From Sulfitobacter dubius (GTDB taxonomy: Bacteria; Pseudomonadota; Alphaproteobacteria; Rhodobacterales; Rhodobacteraceae): a DNA stretch of 64,000 bases. The stretch covers positions 434,001 through 498,000 of the forward strand of contig NZ_FOPG01000003.1 of the NCBI RefSeq assembly GCF_900113435.1, read 5' to 3'. Positions 50,798 to 61,636 of the stretch are shown in pieces; position 1 is the stretch's first letter; every line of letters begins with the position of its first letter. The notes under the pieces were generated by a model that was given only the letters and a program-made list of their open reading frames with translations, ran no database searches and had not been told where the DNA came from. The translations under genes and the position numbers were made by a program.

Positions 50798-50818
50798 GGG
50801 CGGACCTTTGGTCCGCCC
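50798..50818 (-). terminator. Rho-independent terminator of lpd
   Basis: A perfect 9-bp stem (GGGCGGACC 50798-50806, GGTCCGCCC 50810-50818) with 3-nt loop lies just past the lpd stop. On the reverse strand it is followed by TTTTTCG, a clear T tract. Confidence 0.93.
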
Positions 50819-50825
50819 CCTTGTC

Positions 50826-52214
50826 CTACATGTGGATCGGTCCGTCGCCGCAGGCCAGTGCGGCTTCGCGCACGGCTTCGGAGTAGGTCGGGTGTGCGTG
50901 GCAGGTCATCGCCAGATCCTGTGCCGAGGCGCCGAACTCCATCGCCACGCAGACCTCGTGGATCAGATCGCCCGCGCCGGGGCCGATGATGTGGCAGCCG
51001 AGGATGCGGTCGGTTTCCTTGTCCGCGATCAGCTTGACGAAACCGTCACCGGCAAAGACCGCCTTGGCCCGCGCGTTGCCTATGAAGGAGAACTTTCCGA
51101 CTTTGTACTCGCGGCCCGCTTCCTTAAGCGTCGCTTCGGTCTCGCCGACGGAGGCGACCTCGGGATGGGTGTAGATCACGCCCGGGATCACGCCGTAATT
51201 CACATGGCCATGTTTGCCCGCGATCACCTCGGCGGCGGCCATGCCCTCGTCCTCGGCTTTGTGCGCCAGCATTGGGCCTTCGATCACGTCGCCGATGGCG
51301 TAGACGCCTTTGACGGAGGTTTCCCAATGTTCGTTCACGGCGATCTGACCACGCTCGGTCAACTTGATGCCAAGATCGTCCAGACCCATGCCTTTGACAA
51401 CGGGCTTACGGCCTGTGGCGACGAGGACGGTGTCGGCTTCGATCTCATGTTCACTGTCGTCTTTGCGCAGCTTGTAGCTGACCTTGGCTTTGCCCTTGGC
51501 GACTTCGGTCTTCTGCACGGCGGCGCCCATGACGAAGTTGATGCCTTGTTTTTTCAGCATGCGCTGGAAGGTCTTTTGCACCTCGGGGTCCATGCCCGGA
51601 GTGATCGCATCAAGGAATTCAACGACGGTGATCTCGGTCCCCAGACGCGCGTAGACGCTGCCCAGTTCCAGCCCGATGACGCCCGCGCCGATCACGACCA
51701 TCTTTTTAGGGATCTTGCCCAGCTCCAGCGCGCCGGTGGAGGTGACGACGGTTTTCTCGTCGACTTCGACGCCCGGCAGGGAGGCCGCTTCGGAGCCGGA
51801 AGCGATGATGATGTTTTTGGCCTCATGGACCTCATCACCGACCTTGACCTTGCCCGCCTCGGGGATCGAACCCCAACCTTTGAGCCAGTCGATCTTGTTC
51901 TTTTTGAACAGGAATTCGATCCCCTTGGTGTTGGTCTCGATGGTCTTGTCTTTGTAGGTCAGCATCTGCTTCCAATCAACGGAAGGTGCTTTGCCTTTGA
52001 GGCCCATCTCGTCAAAATTATGCTCGGCCTCATGCAGCATATGCGTGGCGTGCAGCAGCGCCTTGGAGGGAATGCAGCCCACGTTGAGGCAGGTGCCGCC
52101 GAGGGTCTCGCGGCCCTCCACACAGGCGGTTTTCAGGCCCAGTTGCGCGCAACGGATGGCGGCGACATAGCCGCCGGGGCCGGAGCCGATCACGATGACA
52201 TCATAGCTCGACAT
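50826..52214 (-). CDS. lpdA: Dihydrolipoyl dehydrogenase (E3)
   Basis: E3 reoxidises dihydrolipoamide of the 2-oxoglutarate dehydrogenase (and possibly other) complexes using FAD and NAD. The 462-residue product has the FAD motif [10 protein letters not shown], the redox pair [13 protein letters not shown] (Cys42, Cys47), the NAD motif [19 protein letters not shown] and the C-terminal active-site [10 protein letters not shown]. It is the last gene of the reverse suc block, separated from it by two MAPEG genes and one small gene. Confidence 0.97.
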   Translation of the reverse strand: MSSYDVIVIGSGPGGYVAAIRCAQLGLKTACVEGRETLGGTCLNVGCIPSKALLHATHMLHEAEHNFDEMGLKGKAPSVDWKQMLTYKDKTIETNTKGIEFLFKKNKIDWLKGWGSIPEAGKVKVGDEVHEAKNIIIASGSEAASLPGVEVDEKTVVTSTGALELGKIPKKMVVIGAGVIGLELGSVYARLGTEITVVEFLDAITPGMDPEVQKTFQRMLKKQGINFVMGAAVQKTEVAKGKAKVSYKLRKDDSEHEIEADTVLVATGRKPVVKGMGLDDLGIKLTERGQIAVNEHWETSVKGVYAIGDVIEGPMLAHKAEDEGMAAAEVIAGKHGHVNYGVIPGVIYTHPEVASVGETEATLKEAGREYKVGKFSFIGNARAKAVFAGDGFVKLIADKETDRILGCHIIGPGAGDLIHEVCVAMEFGASAQDLAMTCHAHPTYSEAVREAALACGDGPIHM

Positions 52215-52308
52215 GGGGGGTCTCCTTAGCAGTCGGGTGTTACAGGCAAGGTAGGGCGCGCGGGTTTCAGGTGCAAGCGCCGCTGCCTGCGGGTGTTGGG
52301 GGGAAGGG

Positions 52309-52704
52309 TTAAATAAGGGCCGCCAGCAGCATCAGCATGGTCGCGGCAAAGCCCACGACCCAGATGAGTGAGCGGTGCGGGCGCAGGCCGAGCGCGTAGG
52401 CGGGAACATAGAGCACGCGGGCGATGAGATAGACCCAAGCGCAGGCGGCGGTGAAAGCGGTGTTCTGGGCCGACATCTGAACCACGCCCACGGCGATGCC
52501 GAACAGGATCAGCCCTTCGAAGTGGTTGTCCAATGCGCGGCCCAGACGGGCGGTACGTTCCGACAGTGCGCGGCTCGGCTCGCGGTCGCGGGCCGACATG
52601 GTGTAGCCGGGGCCGATCTCGCGGTTGGCGGGCACGGCGTAGAGCACGAATTGCAGCCCTTGTAGCAGGGCCGCCAAGGCCAGAACGGTCAGCTCGGCGC
52701 TCAT
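52309..52704 (-). CDS. MAPEG family membrane protein 1
   Basis: The 131-residue product has four membrane helices and the MAPEG-type motif [21 protein letters not shown], with the start [25 protein letters not shown] proteins include glutathione S-transferases and peroxidases, but many bacterial members are uncharacterised. It overlaps the 87-residue gene by four bases and is related to the second MAPEG gene at 52976-53359. Confidence 0.85.
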   Translation of the reverse strand: MSAELTVLALAALLQGLQFVLYAVPANREIGPGYTMSARDREPSRALSERTARLGRALDNHFEGLILFGIAVGVVQMSAQNTAFTAACAWVYLIARVLYVPAYALGLRPHRSLIWVVGFAATMLMLLAALI

Positions 52705-52964
52705 GCGGATTTCACGAAATAGGCGGTGGAGCCGGTCACGGTGCCCTTGTCGTCGCTGCCGAGCGCGTCGGAGCGGACGAGCCAGTCGTCGGCCTTCTTG
52801 CGGTCGTTCGCATCAAGCAGAACGGAAGCCTTGGTGCTGCTGTCGGCGTGTTTCCAGATTTGCAGGACCGACAGCCCCGCGTTGCGCCGTGCTTCGGCAT
52901 CGGCGTCAAAGGCGTCTTTCCAAGCGGCGAAATCGGTGACGTCGAAGTGGCAGATCATCTGCAT
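52701..52964 (-). CDS. Small soluble protein between the two MAPEG genes
   Basis: I do not recognise this 87-residue protein. It starts at 52964 (MQMICHFDVTDFAAWKDAFD) with GAAAGG upstream; the longer reading is Arg-rich and unlikely. The pattern of a beta strand (MICHFDV), an Ala/Trp/Asp helix and a second strand-rich half (SVLQIWKHADSSTKASVLLD) is reminiscent of small ferredoxin-like alpha-beta dimers, which is a guess. It lies 11 bases after MAPEG 2 and overlaps MAPEG 1. Confidence 0.7.
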   Translation of the reverse strand: MQMICHFDVTDFAAWKDAFDADAEARRNAGLSVLQIWKHADSSTKASVLLDANDRKKADDWLVRSDALGSDDKGTVTGSTAYFVKSA

Positions 52965-52975
52965 GGGAATGCCTT

Positions 52976-53359
52976 TCAAAGCGCGTGGAAATAGAGAACG
53001 GCGGTGGCGGCGTAGCCTGCGAGCCATGCCAGTGTGCGGATCGTCGGCACGCCAAGGGCGTAGACGATGACGTAGATGATGCGTGCGAGCAGGAAGACCT
53101 GCGCGGCCAGCAGGGTGGCGCTGTTATTGCGGCCCAGCATCTCGATCAGCAGCACGGCGGGCGCAAAAAGCGCAATGGCCACAACGGAGTTATCGACCGC
53201 GCGGCCCAGACGGGCGGTCATGCCGGTGGTGGTGCGCGTCTCATCGCGGGAGGACATCAGGTAGCCCATCGACAACTGCCGGGTTGCGCCCAGCACTTGC
53301 AGCAGGATCGTCAGCATGACCAGAAGGCCATAGGCGGCGAGGAGGGTGGTTTCGGTCAT
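52976..53359 (-). CDS. MAPEG family membrane protein 2
   Basis: The 127-residue product has four membrane helices and the MAPEG pattern ARLGRAVDNSVVAIALFAPA. It resembles MAPEG 1 in layout (LLARIIYVIVYALGVPTIRTLAW vs [23 protein letters not shown]), so the two are likely a diverged pair forming a heteromer or a duplication. It begins 79 bases after the sucB stop and its hairpin. Confidence 0.85.
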   Translation of the reverse strand: MTETTLLAAYGLLVMLTILLQVLGATRQLSMGYLMSSRDETRTTTGMTARLGRAVDNSVVAIALFAPAVLLIEMLGRNNSATLLAAQVFLLARIIYVIVYALGVPTIRTLAWLAGYAATAVLYFHAL

Positions 53360-53410
53360 GATCTGGCCCTTTCACTTCGGGGAAACGCCCCATCGTTCAA
53401 CAGGTAGATA

Positions 53411-53432
53411 GGGCGGGGGTTGCCCCCCGCCC
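53411..53432 (-). terminator. Hairpin after sucB
   Basis: A perfect 9-bp GC-rich stem (GGGCGGGGG 53411-53419, CCCCCGCCC 53424-53432) with a 4-nt loop starts six bases past the sucB stop on the reverse strand. There is no T run. Confidence 0.65.
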
Positions 53433-53438
53433 ACCATA

Positions 53439-55025
<1,587 letters not shown>

Positions 55026-55029
55026 GGTC

Positions 55030-57990
55030 TTAGTTTCCTTTGATGGTCAGCGCCTCGTCGACGAGGGCGGCTTGTTGTGCTTTGTGCTGGCTGGCCAGAC
55101 CCGTGGCGGGCGAGGCGGCGGTGGCGCGGCCCACATAGGAGGCGCGGCCATGTTTGGCGTCGATGCGGCCCAGAACCCATTCGATATTGGGCTCGATGAA
55201 GGACCAGGCACCTTGGTTTTTAGGCTCTTCTTGGCACCAGATCATCTCGGCCTGTTTGAAGCGCTCCAACTCTCGGACCGCGGATTGCGCGGGGAAGGGG
55301 TAGAACTGCTCGAACCGCAGGATGTAGACATCGTCGATGCCACGCGCGTCGCGCTCTTCCAGCAGGTCGTAATAGACCTTGCCCGAACACATCACCACGC
55401 GCTTGATCTTGTCATCTGCCACCAGTTTGGTGTCTGAGTTGCCCTTTTCGGCGTCATCCCAGAGCACCCGGTGGAAGCTGGAGCCGGTGGTGAAATCCTC
55501 GGCCTTGCTGACGGCCAACTTGTGGCGCAGCAGCGACTTGGGGGTCATCAACATCAGCGGCTTGCGGTAGCTGCGGTGCAGCTGACGGCGCAGGATGTGG
55601 AAGTAGTTGGCGGGCGTGGTGCAGTTCGCCACGATCCAGTTATCGCCGCCGCACATGGTCAGGAAACGCTCCAGACGTGCAGAGGAGTGCTCTGGCCCCT
55701 GACCCTCATAGCCATGCGGCATCAGGCAGACGAGGCCCGACATGCGCAGCCATTTGCTTTCACCTGACGAGATGAACTGGTCGAACATGATCTGCGCGCC
55801 GTTGGCGAAGTCACCGAACTGCGCTTCCCAGAGCGTCAGCGCGTTGGGTTCGGCGAGGCTGTAGCCATACTCAAACCCCAGCACCGCATATTCGCTGAGC
55901 ATGGAGTCGATGACTTCATACTCGGCCTGACCCTCGCGGATGTGGTTCAGCGGGTAGTAGCGGTCTTCGTTGTCTTGATTGATAAAGGCCGAGTGCCGCT
56001 GGCTGAAGGTGCCGCGCGTACTGTCTTGGCCTGACAGGCGCACTTTGTAGCCCTCGGTTTGAAGCGAGCCGAAGGCCAAAGCTTCGGCCGTGGCCCAGTC
56101 AAAACCTTCGCCGCTGTCGAACATCTGCTTTTTGGCTTCCATCAGACGACCGATCGTCTTGTGCAGCGGGAACCCATCGGGTGCAGTGGTCAGCGCCTTG
56201 CCGACCTGTTCCATCGTTTCGGGTGCAATGGCCGTCTTGCCGCGCTGGTAGGACTTTTTCTTTTTGTCCATGCCGGACCATTTGCCGTCCAGCCAGTCGG
56301 CCTTGTTGGGGCGGTATTCTTTGCCCGCCTCAAACTCTTCGCCCAGCTGTTTCTGGAACGCAGATTTCATGTCCTCGATCTCGCCCTCGGGGATCAGACC
56401 GTCTTTGACCAAACGTTCGGTATAGAGGCTGAGCGTGGTCTTTTGCTTCTTGATGCTCTTGTACATCACCGGGTTGGTGAACATCGGCTCGTCGCCTTCG
56501 TTGTGACCAAAGCGGCGGTAGCAGAAGATGTCGATGACCACGTCTTTGTGGAATTTCTGGCGGAACTCGGTGGCCACGCGGGCAGCGTGAACGACCGCTT
56601 CAGGATCATCGCCGTTAACGTGGAAGATCGGTGCCTCAACCACCAGCGCGTTGTCGGTGGGGTAGGGCGAGGAGCGCGAGAAATGCGGCGCGGTGGTGAA
56701 ACCGATCTGGTTGTTCACCACGATATGCATCGTGCCGCCGGTCTTGTGACCCTTGAGGCCCGAAAGTGCGAAACATTCGGCCACAACACCTTGACCCGCA
56801 AAGGCCGCGTCGCCGTGCAACAGGATCGGCATCACGGCGGTCCGGTCTTCGTCGTTCAGTTGGTCCTGCTTAGCGCGGACCTTGCCCAGTACGACGGGGT
56901 TCACTGCTTCGAGGTGCGAGGGGTTGGCGGTGAGTGACAGGTGGACGGAATTGCCGTCAAACTCACGGTCCGACGACGCGCCGAGGTGGTATTTGACATC
57001 GCCAGAGCCGTCGACATCTTCGGGTTTGAAGCTGCCGCCCTGAAACTCGTTGAAGATCGCCCGGTAGGGTTTTTGCATCACATTGGCGAGCACCGACAAG
57101 CGGCCCCGGTGGGGCATGCCGATGACTATATCTTTGACGCCCAACTGGCCGCCGCGTTTGATGATCTGCTCCATCGCCGGGACAAGGCTTTCGCCGCCAT
57201 CAAGACCGAAACGCTTGGTGCCCATGTATTTGACGTGCAGGAACTTCTCAAAACCTTCGGCTTCGACCAGCTTGCTCAGGATCGCCTTGCGGCCTTCCTT
57301 GGTAAATTGGATTTCCTTGCCGTAGCCCTCGATCCGCTCTTTCAGCCAACCGGCCTGCTCTGGGTCCGAGATATGCATGTATTGCAGCGCGAAGGTGCCA
57401 CAGTAGGTCGAGCGCACGATGTCGACGATCTGCTTCATCGTGGCCACTTCGAGGCCCAGCACATTGTCGATAAAGATCGGACGATCCATGTCGGCATCGG
57501 TGAAGCCGTAGGATTTAGGGTCAAGCTCGGGTTGGTTGCCCGTGTCGCGCATGCCAAGCGGGTCAAGCGAGGCGGCCAGATGGCCCCGGATGCGGTAGGC
57601 GCGGATCAGCATCAACGCGCGGATACTGTCCAGTACCGCGCCGCGGATTTGATTGTTGGAAACTTCGACACCCTTCTCGGCGGCCTTGGCTTTGATCTTG
57701 TCGCCAGCGGATTTCGCCTCTTCGGGTTCGGGCCAAACACCGGTCAGAGCGCCCATGACTTCGCCTGCGGGGGCGGGGGGCCAATCGGGCCGCGCCCAAG
57801 AGGGGCCGGCGGCCTCTGCCTGTGCAGTCCCGGCGTCATCGCCCATCGCCGCGAAAAATTCCTGCCAAGCGTCGTCGACCGCGTTGGGGTCGTTGGCATA
57901 GCGGGCGTACATCGCCTCAAGATACTCTGCGTTTTCGCCTTCCATAAAGGAAGAGGCGTGGAACTGTTCGTTGGCGGGTTGGTCGGTCAT
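55030..57990 (-). CDS. sucA: 2-oxoglutarate dehydrogenase E1
   Basis: E1 decarboxylates 2-oxoglutarate with thiamine diphosphate. The 986-residue product has the typical N-terminus ([21 protein letters not shown]), [19 protein letters not shown] [15 protein letters not shown], the ThDP motif region [13 protein letters not shown] and the acetyl-CoA/Arg-rich activator region. The start is the ATG at 57990; an upstream in-frame reading to 58065 lies in the sucD-sucA spacer and is not protein-like. It precedes sucB by 4 bases. Confidence 0.97.
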   Translation of the reverse strand: MTDQPANEQFHASSFMEGENAEYLEAMYARYANDPNAVDDAWQEFFAAMGDDAGTAQAEAAGPSWARPDWPPAPAGEVMGALTGVWPEPEEAKSAGDKIKAKAAEKGVEVSNNQIRGAVLDSIRALMLIRAYRIRGHLAASLDPLGMRDTGNQPELDPKSYGFTDADMDRPIFIDNVLGLEVATMKQIVDIVRSTYCGTFALQYMHISDPEQAGWLKERIEGYGKEIQFTKEGRKAILSKLVEAEGFEKFLHVKYMGTKRFGLDGGESLVPAMEQIIKRGGQLGVKDIVIGMPHRGRLSVLANVMQKPYRAIFNEFQGGSFKPEDVDGSGDVKYHLGASSDREFDGNSVHLSLTANPSHLEAVNPVVLGKVRAKQDQLNDEDRTAVMPILLHGDAAFAGQGVVAECFALSGLKGHKTGGTMHIVVNNQIGFTTAPHFSRSSPYPTDNALVVEAPIFHVNGDDPEAVVHAARVATEFRQKFHKDVVIDIFCYRRFGHNEGDEPMFTNPVMYKSIKKQKTTLSLYTERLVKDGLIPEGEIEDMKSAFQKQLGEEFEAGKEYRPNKADWLDGKWSGMDKKKKSYQRGKTAIAPETMEQVGKALTTAPDGFPLHKTIGRLMEAKKQMFDSGEGFDWATAEALAFGSLQTEGYKVRLSGQDSTRGTFSQRHSAFINQDNEDRYYPLNHIREGQAEYEVIDSMLSEYAVLGFEYGYSLAEPNALTLWEAQFGDFANGAQIMFDQFISSGESKWLRMSGLVCLMPHGYEGQGPEHSSARLERFLTMCGGDNWIVANCTTPANYFHILRRQLHRSYRKPLMLMTPKSLLRHKLAVSKAEDFTTGSSFHRVLWDDAEKGNSDTKLVADDKIKRVVMCSGKVYYDLLEERDARGIDDVYILRFEQFYPFPAQSAVRELERFKQAEMIWCQEEPKNQGAWSFIEPNIEWVLGRIDAKHGRASYVGRATAASPATGLASQHKAQQAALVDEALTIKGN

Positions 57991-58035
57991 GAGAGTACCT
58001 CGTGTGGGTTGGGACCGTAGGCATAGGGGTCGTGG

Positions 58036-58069
58036 GGTCTTGCGGCACCCCAAAAGGCACCGCAAGACC
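58036..58069 (-). other. Intercistronic hairpin between sucD and sucA
   Basis: A perfect 10-bp stem (GGTCTTGCGG 58036-58045, CCGCAAGACC 58060-58069) with 14-nt loop lies in the 88-base spacer, 10 bases after the sucD stop. It may be a processing or partial-termination element that sets the sucAB to sucCD ratio. Confidence 0.65.
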
Positions 58070-58078
58070 GGAGGGGCA

Positions 58079-58966
58079 TCAGCCCTTGTCGATCGCTTCT
58101 TTGACCGCTTCGCCCAGTGTCGCGGGGCTATCGGCCACGACGATACCGGCTTCTTTCATCGCTTCGATCTTGCTCTCCGCGTCGCCTTTGCCACCAGCGA
58201 CAATCGCGCCTGCGTGGCCCATGCGGCGGCCGGGAGGGGCCGTGCGGCCTGCGATGAAGCCAGCGGTGGGCTTCCAACGGCCTTTCTTCTTCTCATCGGC
58301 GAGGAACTGTGCCGCTTCCTCTTCGGCGGAGCCGCCGATTTCGCCGATCATGATGATCGACTGTGTTTCGGGGTCGGCAAGGAACATTTCCAGCACGTCG
58401 ATATGCTCGGTCCCTTTGATGGGGTCGCCGCCGATGCCGACGGCAGAGGACTGGCCGAGGCCCATGTCGGTGGTCTGCTTGACCGCCTCATAGGTAAGCG
58501 TGCCCGAGCGCGATACAACGCCAACCGAGCCGCGACGGTGGATGTGGCCCGGCATGATGCCGATTTTGCAGGCGTCAGGCGTGATAACGCCGGGGCAGTT
58601 CGGGCCGATGAGGCGCGACTTGGACCCTTCGAGCGCGCGGGCGACGCGGGCCATGTCCAGAACCGGGATGCCTTCGGTGATGCAGACGATCAGCTCCATC
58701 TCGGCGTCGATCGCCTCAAGGATCGAGTCTGCGGCGAAGGGGGGCGGCACGTAGATTACGGAGGCGTTCGCCTCGGTCACGTGCTTGGCTTCGTGCACGG
58801 AGTTGAACACGGGCAGGTCGAGATGCGTCTGACCGCCTTTGCCGGGCGTGACGCCGCCAACCATCTTGGTGCCATAGGCGATGGCCTGTTCGGTGTGGAA
58901 CGTCCCCTGCGAGCCGGTCAGACCCTGACAGATGACTTTGGTGTTTTCGTTGACTAGTACGGCCAT
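58079..58966 (-). CDS. sucD: Succinyl-CoA synthetase alpha subunit
   Basis: SucD is the phosphorylated, CoA-binding subunit of succinyl-CoA synthetase. The 295-residue product has the CoA-binding Rossmann region ([22 protein letters not shown]), [15 protein letters not shown] [16 protein letters not shown], and the phospho-histidine motif [12 protein letters not shown] (His about 251). Unusually it is not adjacent to sucC: two membrane-protein genes lie between. Confidence 0.97.
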   Translation of the reverse strand: MAVLVNENTKVICQGLTGSQGTFHTEQAIAYGTKMVGGVTPGKGGQTHLDLPVFNSVHEAKHVTEANASVIYVPPPFAADSILEAIDAEMELIVCITEGIPVLDMARVARALEGSKSRLIGPNCPGVITPDACKIGIMPGHIHRRGSVGVVSRSGTLTYEAVKQTTDMGLGQSSAVGIGGDPIKGTEHIDVLEMFLADPETQSIIMIGEIGGSAEEEAAQFLADEKKKGRWKPTAGFIAGRTAPPGRRMGHAGAIVAGGKGDAESKIEAMKEAGIVVADSPATLGEAVKEAIDKG

Positions 58967-58995
58967 GATTTCTTCCTTGGTCGGTGATATTTAAT

Positions 58996-59014
58996 CCCGG
59001 GGGCGGGCCCCGGG
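58996..59014 (-). other. Hairpin after the 228-residue membrane gene
   Basis: A perfect 7-bp stem (CCCGGGG 58996-59002, CCCCGGG 59008-59014) with 5-nt loop sits 4 bases after that gene's stop and 29 bases before the sucD start. Confidence 0.55.
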
Positions 59015-59018
59015 GGCG

Positions 59019-59705
59019 TCAGACGCGGTGCGCCCGGTTGGTGGGATGCGCCGTGGTCAGCGAAGGGCCGGGCCACAGCAGGATGGCGGCGAGGAACATG
59101 ACCGGGATGCCAAGCTCCCCGATCTCCTCGACGACGAAGGCGGTGCGTTCGGCATCGGCGCTGACTTCGATCCCCAAGGGGGCGAGTTTGCGGGCGATGC
59201 CGTCGAGCAGTTTGTAAGCGACGGTGAAGCCGATCCCGAGCAGGACGGCCCCAGCCCAAGCGCGGCCGCGAAACAGGGCCGTGAGATAGGGACGGGCGTG
59301 ACGCCAAAGCATCAGCAGGATCGCGGTGACGATCAGCGCAAGGATCAGCGCGGCGATCAGCCGTTCGGCCAGCGGAACGCCCTCACCGGTATATTGCCGG
59401 GCTTTGAAGAGCCCGCGAGAGAAGAGGCTTTTGTCGAGGTCCAATTCGCGCGCGGCCATGACCGCCAGCACCAGCGGCAGATACCAGACCCGCAGCACCG
59501 CGCCGCGCAGCGTCCAGACCAATGCGAGAATGCAGAGGATATAGCCCACGACGGAGAGGCTTTCGTAAAAGCCGCCTTCGGCCAGCAGGGTGGTTTGGGT
59601 GGCGGCAGGCAGGCCGTTCACGACGAACATCTGCGCGGCAAAGGCCACGATCAGGGCGAGGATCATCCACCAGCCGGTACGAGAGGAGGAAAGCGCCTGT
59701 GTCAT
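59019..59705 (-). CDS. Uncharacterised multispan membrane protein inside the suc cluster
   Basis: I do not recognise the family. The 228-residue product (ATG at 59705) has five to six membrane helices: WWMILALIVAFAAQMFVVNG, SLSVVGYILCILALVWTLRG, LPLVLAVMAARELDLD, LIAALILALIVTAILLMLWR, AWAGAVLLGIGFTVAYKLLD and LGIPVMFLAAILLWPG. The conserved-looking VVEEIGELG and ARELDLDKSLFSRG segments carry acidic residues beside helices. It is the second gene after sucC in the cluster. Confidence 0.75.
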   Translation of the reverse strand: MTQALSSSRTGWWMILALIVAFAAQMFVVNGLPAATQTTLLAEGGFYESLSVVGYILCILALVWTLRGAVLRVWYLPLVLAVMAARELDLDKSLFSRGLFKARQYTGEGVPLAERLIAALILALIVTAILLMLWRHARPYLTALFRGRAWAGAVLLGIGFTVAYKLLDGIARKLAPLGIEVSADAERTAFVVEEIGELGIPVMFLAAILLWPGPSLTTAHPTNRAHRV

Positions 59706-59778
59706 AGGCCTACCTTTTGCGGGGCACGGTCGCGCTTGGCCGCGTGTTGGATAAGGGGGGCGGGCGAAAGCGCGGGCA

Positions 59779-60072
59779 TCAGTAAAGCTGCTCATCTTGA
59801 TCGACCAGCAGGTCCAGCACCCGCAGGGTCAGCAGACCCGCGCCCATGATCATCAGGCTGCGGCCAATGGAGCCGGTGAGGTTCGACGGCAGGATCATTG
59901 CCAACCCGTCGCGGGATTTCCGCGCGGCGCGGCGCATTCCGCGGTCGTGGCGCCGGTGGTTGACCGGTTCGGGCAGACGCAGGGCGCCGGGTTGCCACTG
60001 CCGGATCAGAATGCCCGCCCCCAATAGCGCAATACCCGTCAGAACGGGGGAGGATTTGGGAGAGTGATCCAT
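59779..60072 (-). CDS. Small membrane protein inside the suc cluster
   Basis: The 97-residue product starts at the ATG at 60072, with GAGGT 7-11 bases upstream (the reading from 60102 lacks a ribosome site). It has an N-terminal helix (VLTGIALLGAGILIRQW), a central basic stretch (HRRHDRGMRRAARKSRDG) and a C-terminal helix (SLMIMGAGLLTLRVLDLLV) ending in an acidic tail (DQDEQLY). No known family is recognised. It is the first gene after sucC. Confidence 0.65.
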   Translation of the reverse strand: MDHSPKSSPVLTGIALLGAGILIRQWQPGALRLPEPVNHRRHDRGMRRAARKSRDGLAMILPSNLTGSIGRSLMIMGAGLLTLRVLDLLVDQDEQLY

Positions 60073-60169
60073 ACTGACCTCATTGCTCCATCGGGGCATC
60101 ATCGGGTGGGCGCGGCGCTGTTTCGTCGCATCGGCCCCTGCCGCAGCGAGGCGGCAAGGACGGTGATAT

Positions 60170-60209
60170 CGGCCACTCCCGCAGGCGCGGGGGCTTGCGG
60201 GAATGGCCG
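60170..60209 (-). other. Strong hairpin after sucC
   Basis: A 14-bp stem with one mismatch (arms 60170-60183 and 60196-60209, core CGGCCA...TGGCCG) starts nine bases past the sucC stop. A second small stem TGCCGC/GCGGCA is at 60139-60156. There is no T run, so termination may be partial. Confidence 0.65.
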
Positions 60210-60218
60210 AGTAAGGGC

Positions 60219-61412
60219 TTAGCCTTTGACCGCTTTCACGATCTTCTGCGCGCCATCCTTCAGGTCGTCGGCGGCGATGACATCAAGACCGGAGTTGTTG
60301 ATGATCGCTTTGCCTTCTTCGACATTGGTGCCCTCAAGGCGGACAACCAACGGCACTTTCAGACCGACTTCTTTCACCGCGGCGACAACGCCTTCGGCGA
60401 TGACGTCACAGCGCATGATGCCACCGAAGATGTTCACGAGGATGCCTTTGACGTTCTCATCGGAGGTGATGATCTTGAAGGCTTCGGTCACCTTCTCCTT
60501 GGTCGCACCGCCGCCCACGTCGAGGAAGTTGGCAGGCTCGGCACCGTAGAGCTTGATGATATCCATGGTCGCCATCGCAAGGCCTGCGCCGTTGACCATG
60601 CAGCCGATCTCACCGTCGAGCGCGATGTAGTTCAGGTCATACTTGGAGGCTTCGAGTTCCTTGGAGTCTTCCTCGGTCTCGTCGCGCAGGTTGGCGACGT
60701 CGGGCTGGCGGTACATGGCGTTGCCGTCAAAGCTGACTTTCGCGTCGAGCACTTTCAGATCGTTGCCGGGCATGACGATCAGTGGGTTGATCTCCAGCAT
60801 CTCCATGTCTTTGTCGAGGAAGGCTTGGTAAAGCTGACCCATCAGCTTGACGCACTGCTTGACAGCCGTGCCTTCGAGGCCCAGCGAAAACGCAACGCGG
60901 CGGCCGTGGTAGGGCTGGTAGCCGGTGGCCGGATCGACGGAGAAGCTGAGGATTTTCTCAGGGGTCGCGTCGGCGACTTCTTCGATGTCCATGCCGCCTT
61001 CGGTGGAGCAGACAAAGGAGATGCGGCTGGTCTGGCGATCCACCAGCAGGGCGAGGTACAATTCGCGCTCAATGTCGGAGCCGTCTTCGATGTAGATGCG
61101 GTTGACCTGCTTGCCTGCGGGGCCGGTCTGGTGCGTGACCAGCGTCTTGCCCAGCATCTTTTTGGCTTCTTCTGCCGCTTCTTCCACGGATTTGGTCAGG
61201 CGCACGCCGCCCTTTTCGCCAGCACCGGCTTCTTTGAAGCTGCCTTTGCCGCGGCCACCTGCGTGGATCTGCGCTTTGACCACCCAAAGCGGGCCGTCCA
61301 TCTCACCAGCGGCGGTCTTGGCGTCTTCGGCCTTGAGCACGACGCGGCCGTCGGAGACAGGGGCGCCATAGCTGCGCAGGAGGGCTTTCGCCTGATATTC
61401 GTGGATGTTCAT
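60219..61412 (-). CDS. sucC: Succinyl-CoA synthetase beta subunit
   Basis: SucC is the ATP-grasp, nucleotide-binding subunit that makes ATP or GTP from succinyl-CoA. The 397-residue product (ATG at 61412, [16 protein letters not shown]) contains [14 protein letters not shown] and [32 protein letters not shown]. It is the first gene of the reverse suc block. A tandem palindromic operator lies 108-142 bases upstream. Confidence 0.97.
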   Translation of the reverse strand: MNIHEYQAKALLRSYGAPVSDGRVVLKAEDAKTAAGEMDGPLWVVKAQIHAGGRGKGSFKEAGAGEKGGVRLTKSVEEAAEEAKKMLGKTLVTHQTGPAGKQVNRIYIEDGSDIERELYLALLVDRQTSRISFVCSTEGGMDIEEVADATPEKILSFSVDPATGYQPYHGRRVAFSLGLEGTAVKQCVKLMGQLYQAFLDKDMEMLEINPLIVMPGNDLKVLDAKVSFDGNAMYRQPDVANLRDETEEDSKELEASKYDLNYIALDGEIGCMVNGAGLAMATMDIIKLYGAEPANFLDVGGGATKEKVTEAFKIITSDENVKGILVNIFGGIMRCDVIAEGVVAAVKEVGLKVPLVVRLEGTNVEEGKAIINNSGLDVIAADDLKDGAQKIVKAVKG

Positions 61413-61519
61413 GAAAAACGGTCCCGTTTCTGTTCCAGTTGCCCCGTAGTATGGGGGTGACTCTCGTTCCTGTAAGGGTTTTTTCGGAGAAAGTCGGGTT
61501 TGACCAGCTAAAAATGTCA

Positions 61520-61554
61520 TTTGTGATCACACGTCAAATGCGTGTGATCACAAA
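61520..61554. promoter_or_regulatory. Tandem palindromic operator ahead of sucC
   Basis: Two copies of the self-palindrome TGTGATCACA occupy 61522-61531 and 61543-61552, 21 bases centre to centre, and form a larger perfect 14-bp inverted repeat with a 7-base spacer. GTGATCAC-type sites fit GntR/FadR-family operators more than CRP, whose half-sites would be six bases apart. It lies upstream of sucC and downstream of the mch terminator. Confidence 0.75.
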
Positions 61555-61608
61555 ATTGCTCAGCCCGTCCGAATCGGCTGATTTTTGCTTGTATTAGGGG
61601 GGATAGGT

Positions 61609-61630
61609 GGCCCGACCGTCTGGTCGGGCC
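61609..61630 (-). terminator. Hairpin after mch
   Basis: A perfect 9-bp stem (GGCCCGACC 61609-61617, GGTCGGGCC 61622-61630) with 4-nt loop lies six bases past the mch stop on the reverse strand. No clear T run follows in that direction. Confidence 0.7.
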
Positions 61631-61636
61631 GCTATT

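Noticed and set aside
50763..52229. 488-codon open frame antisense to lpd
   Set aside because: Same reasoning: Lpd has all catalytic motifs and a good terminator on the reverse strand.
61520..61554. CRP/FNR site at the sucC palindromes
   Set aside because: CRP-type half-sites TGTGA and TCACA need six bases between them; here they abut, which fits GntR-type operators better.
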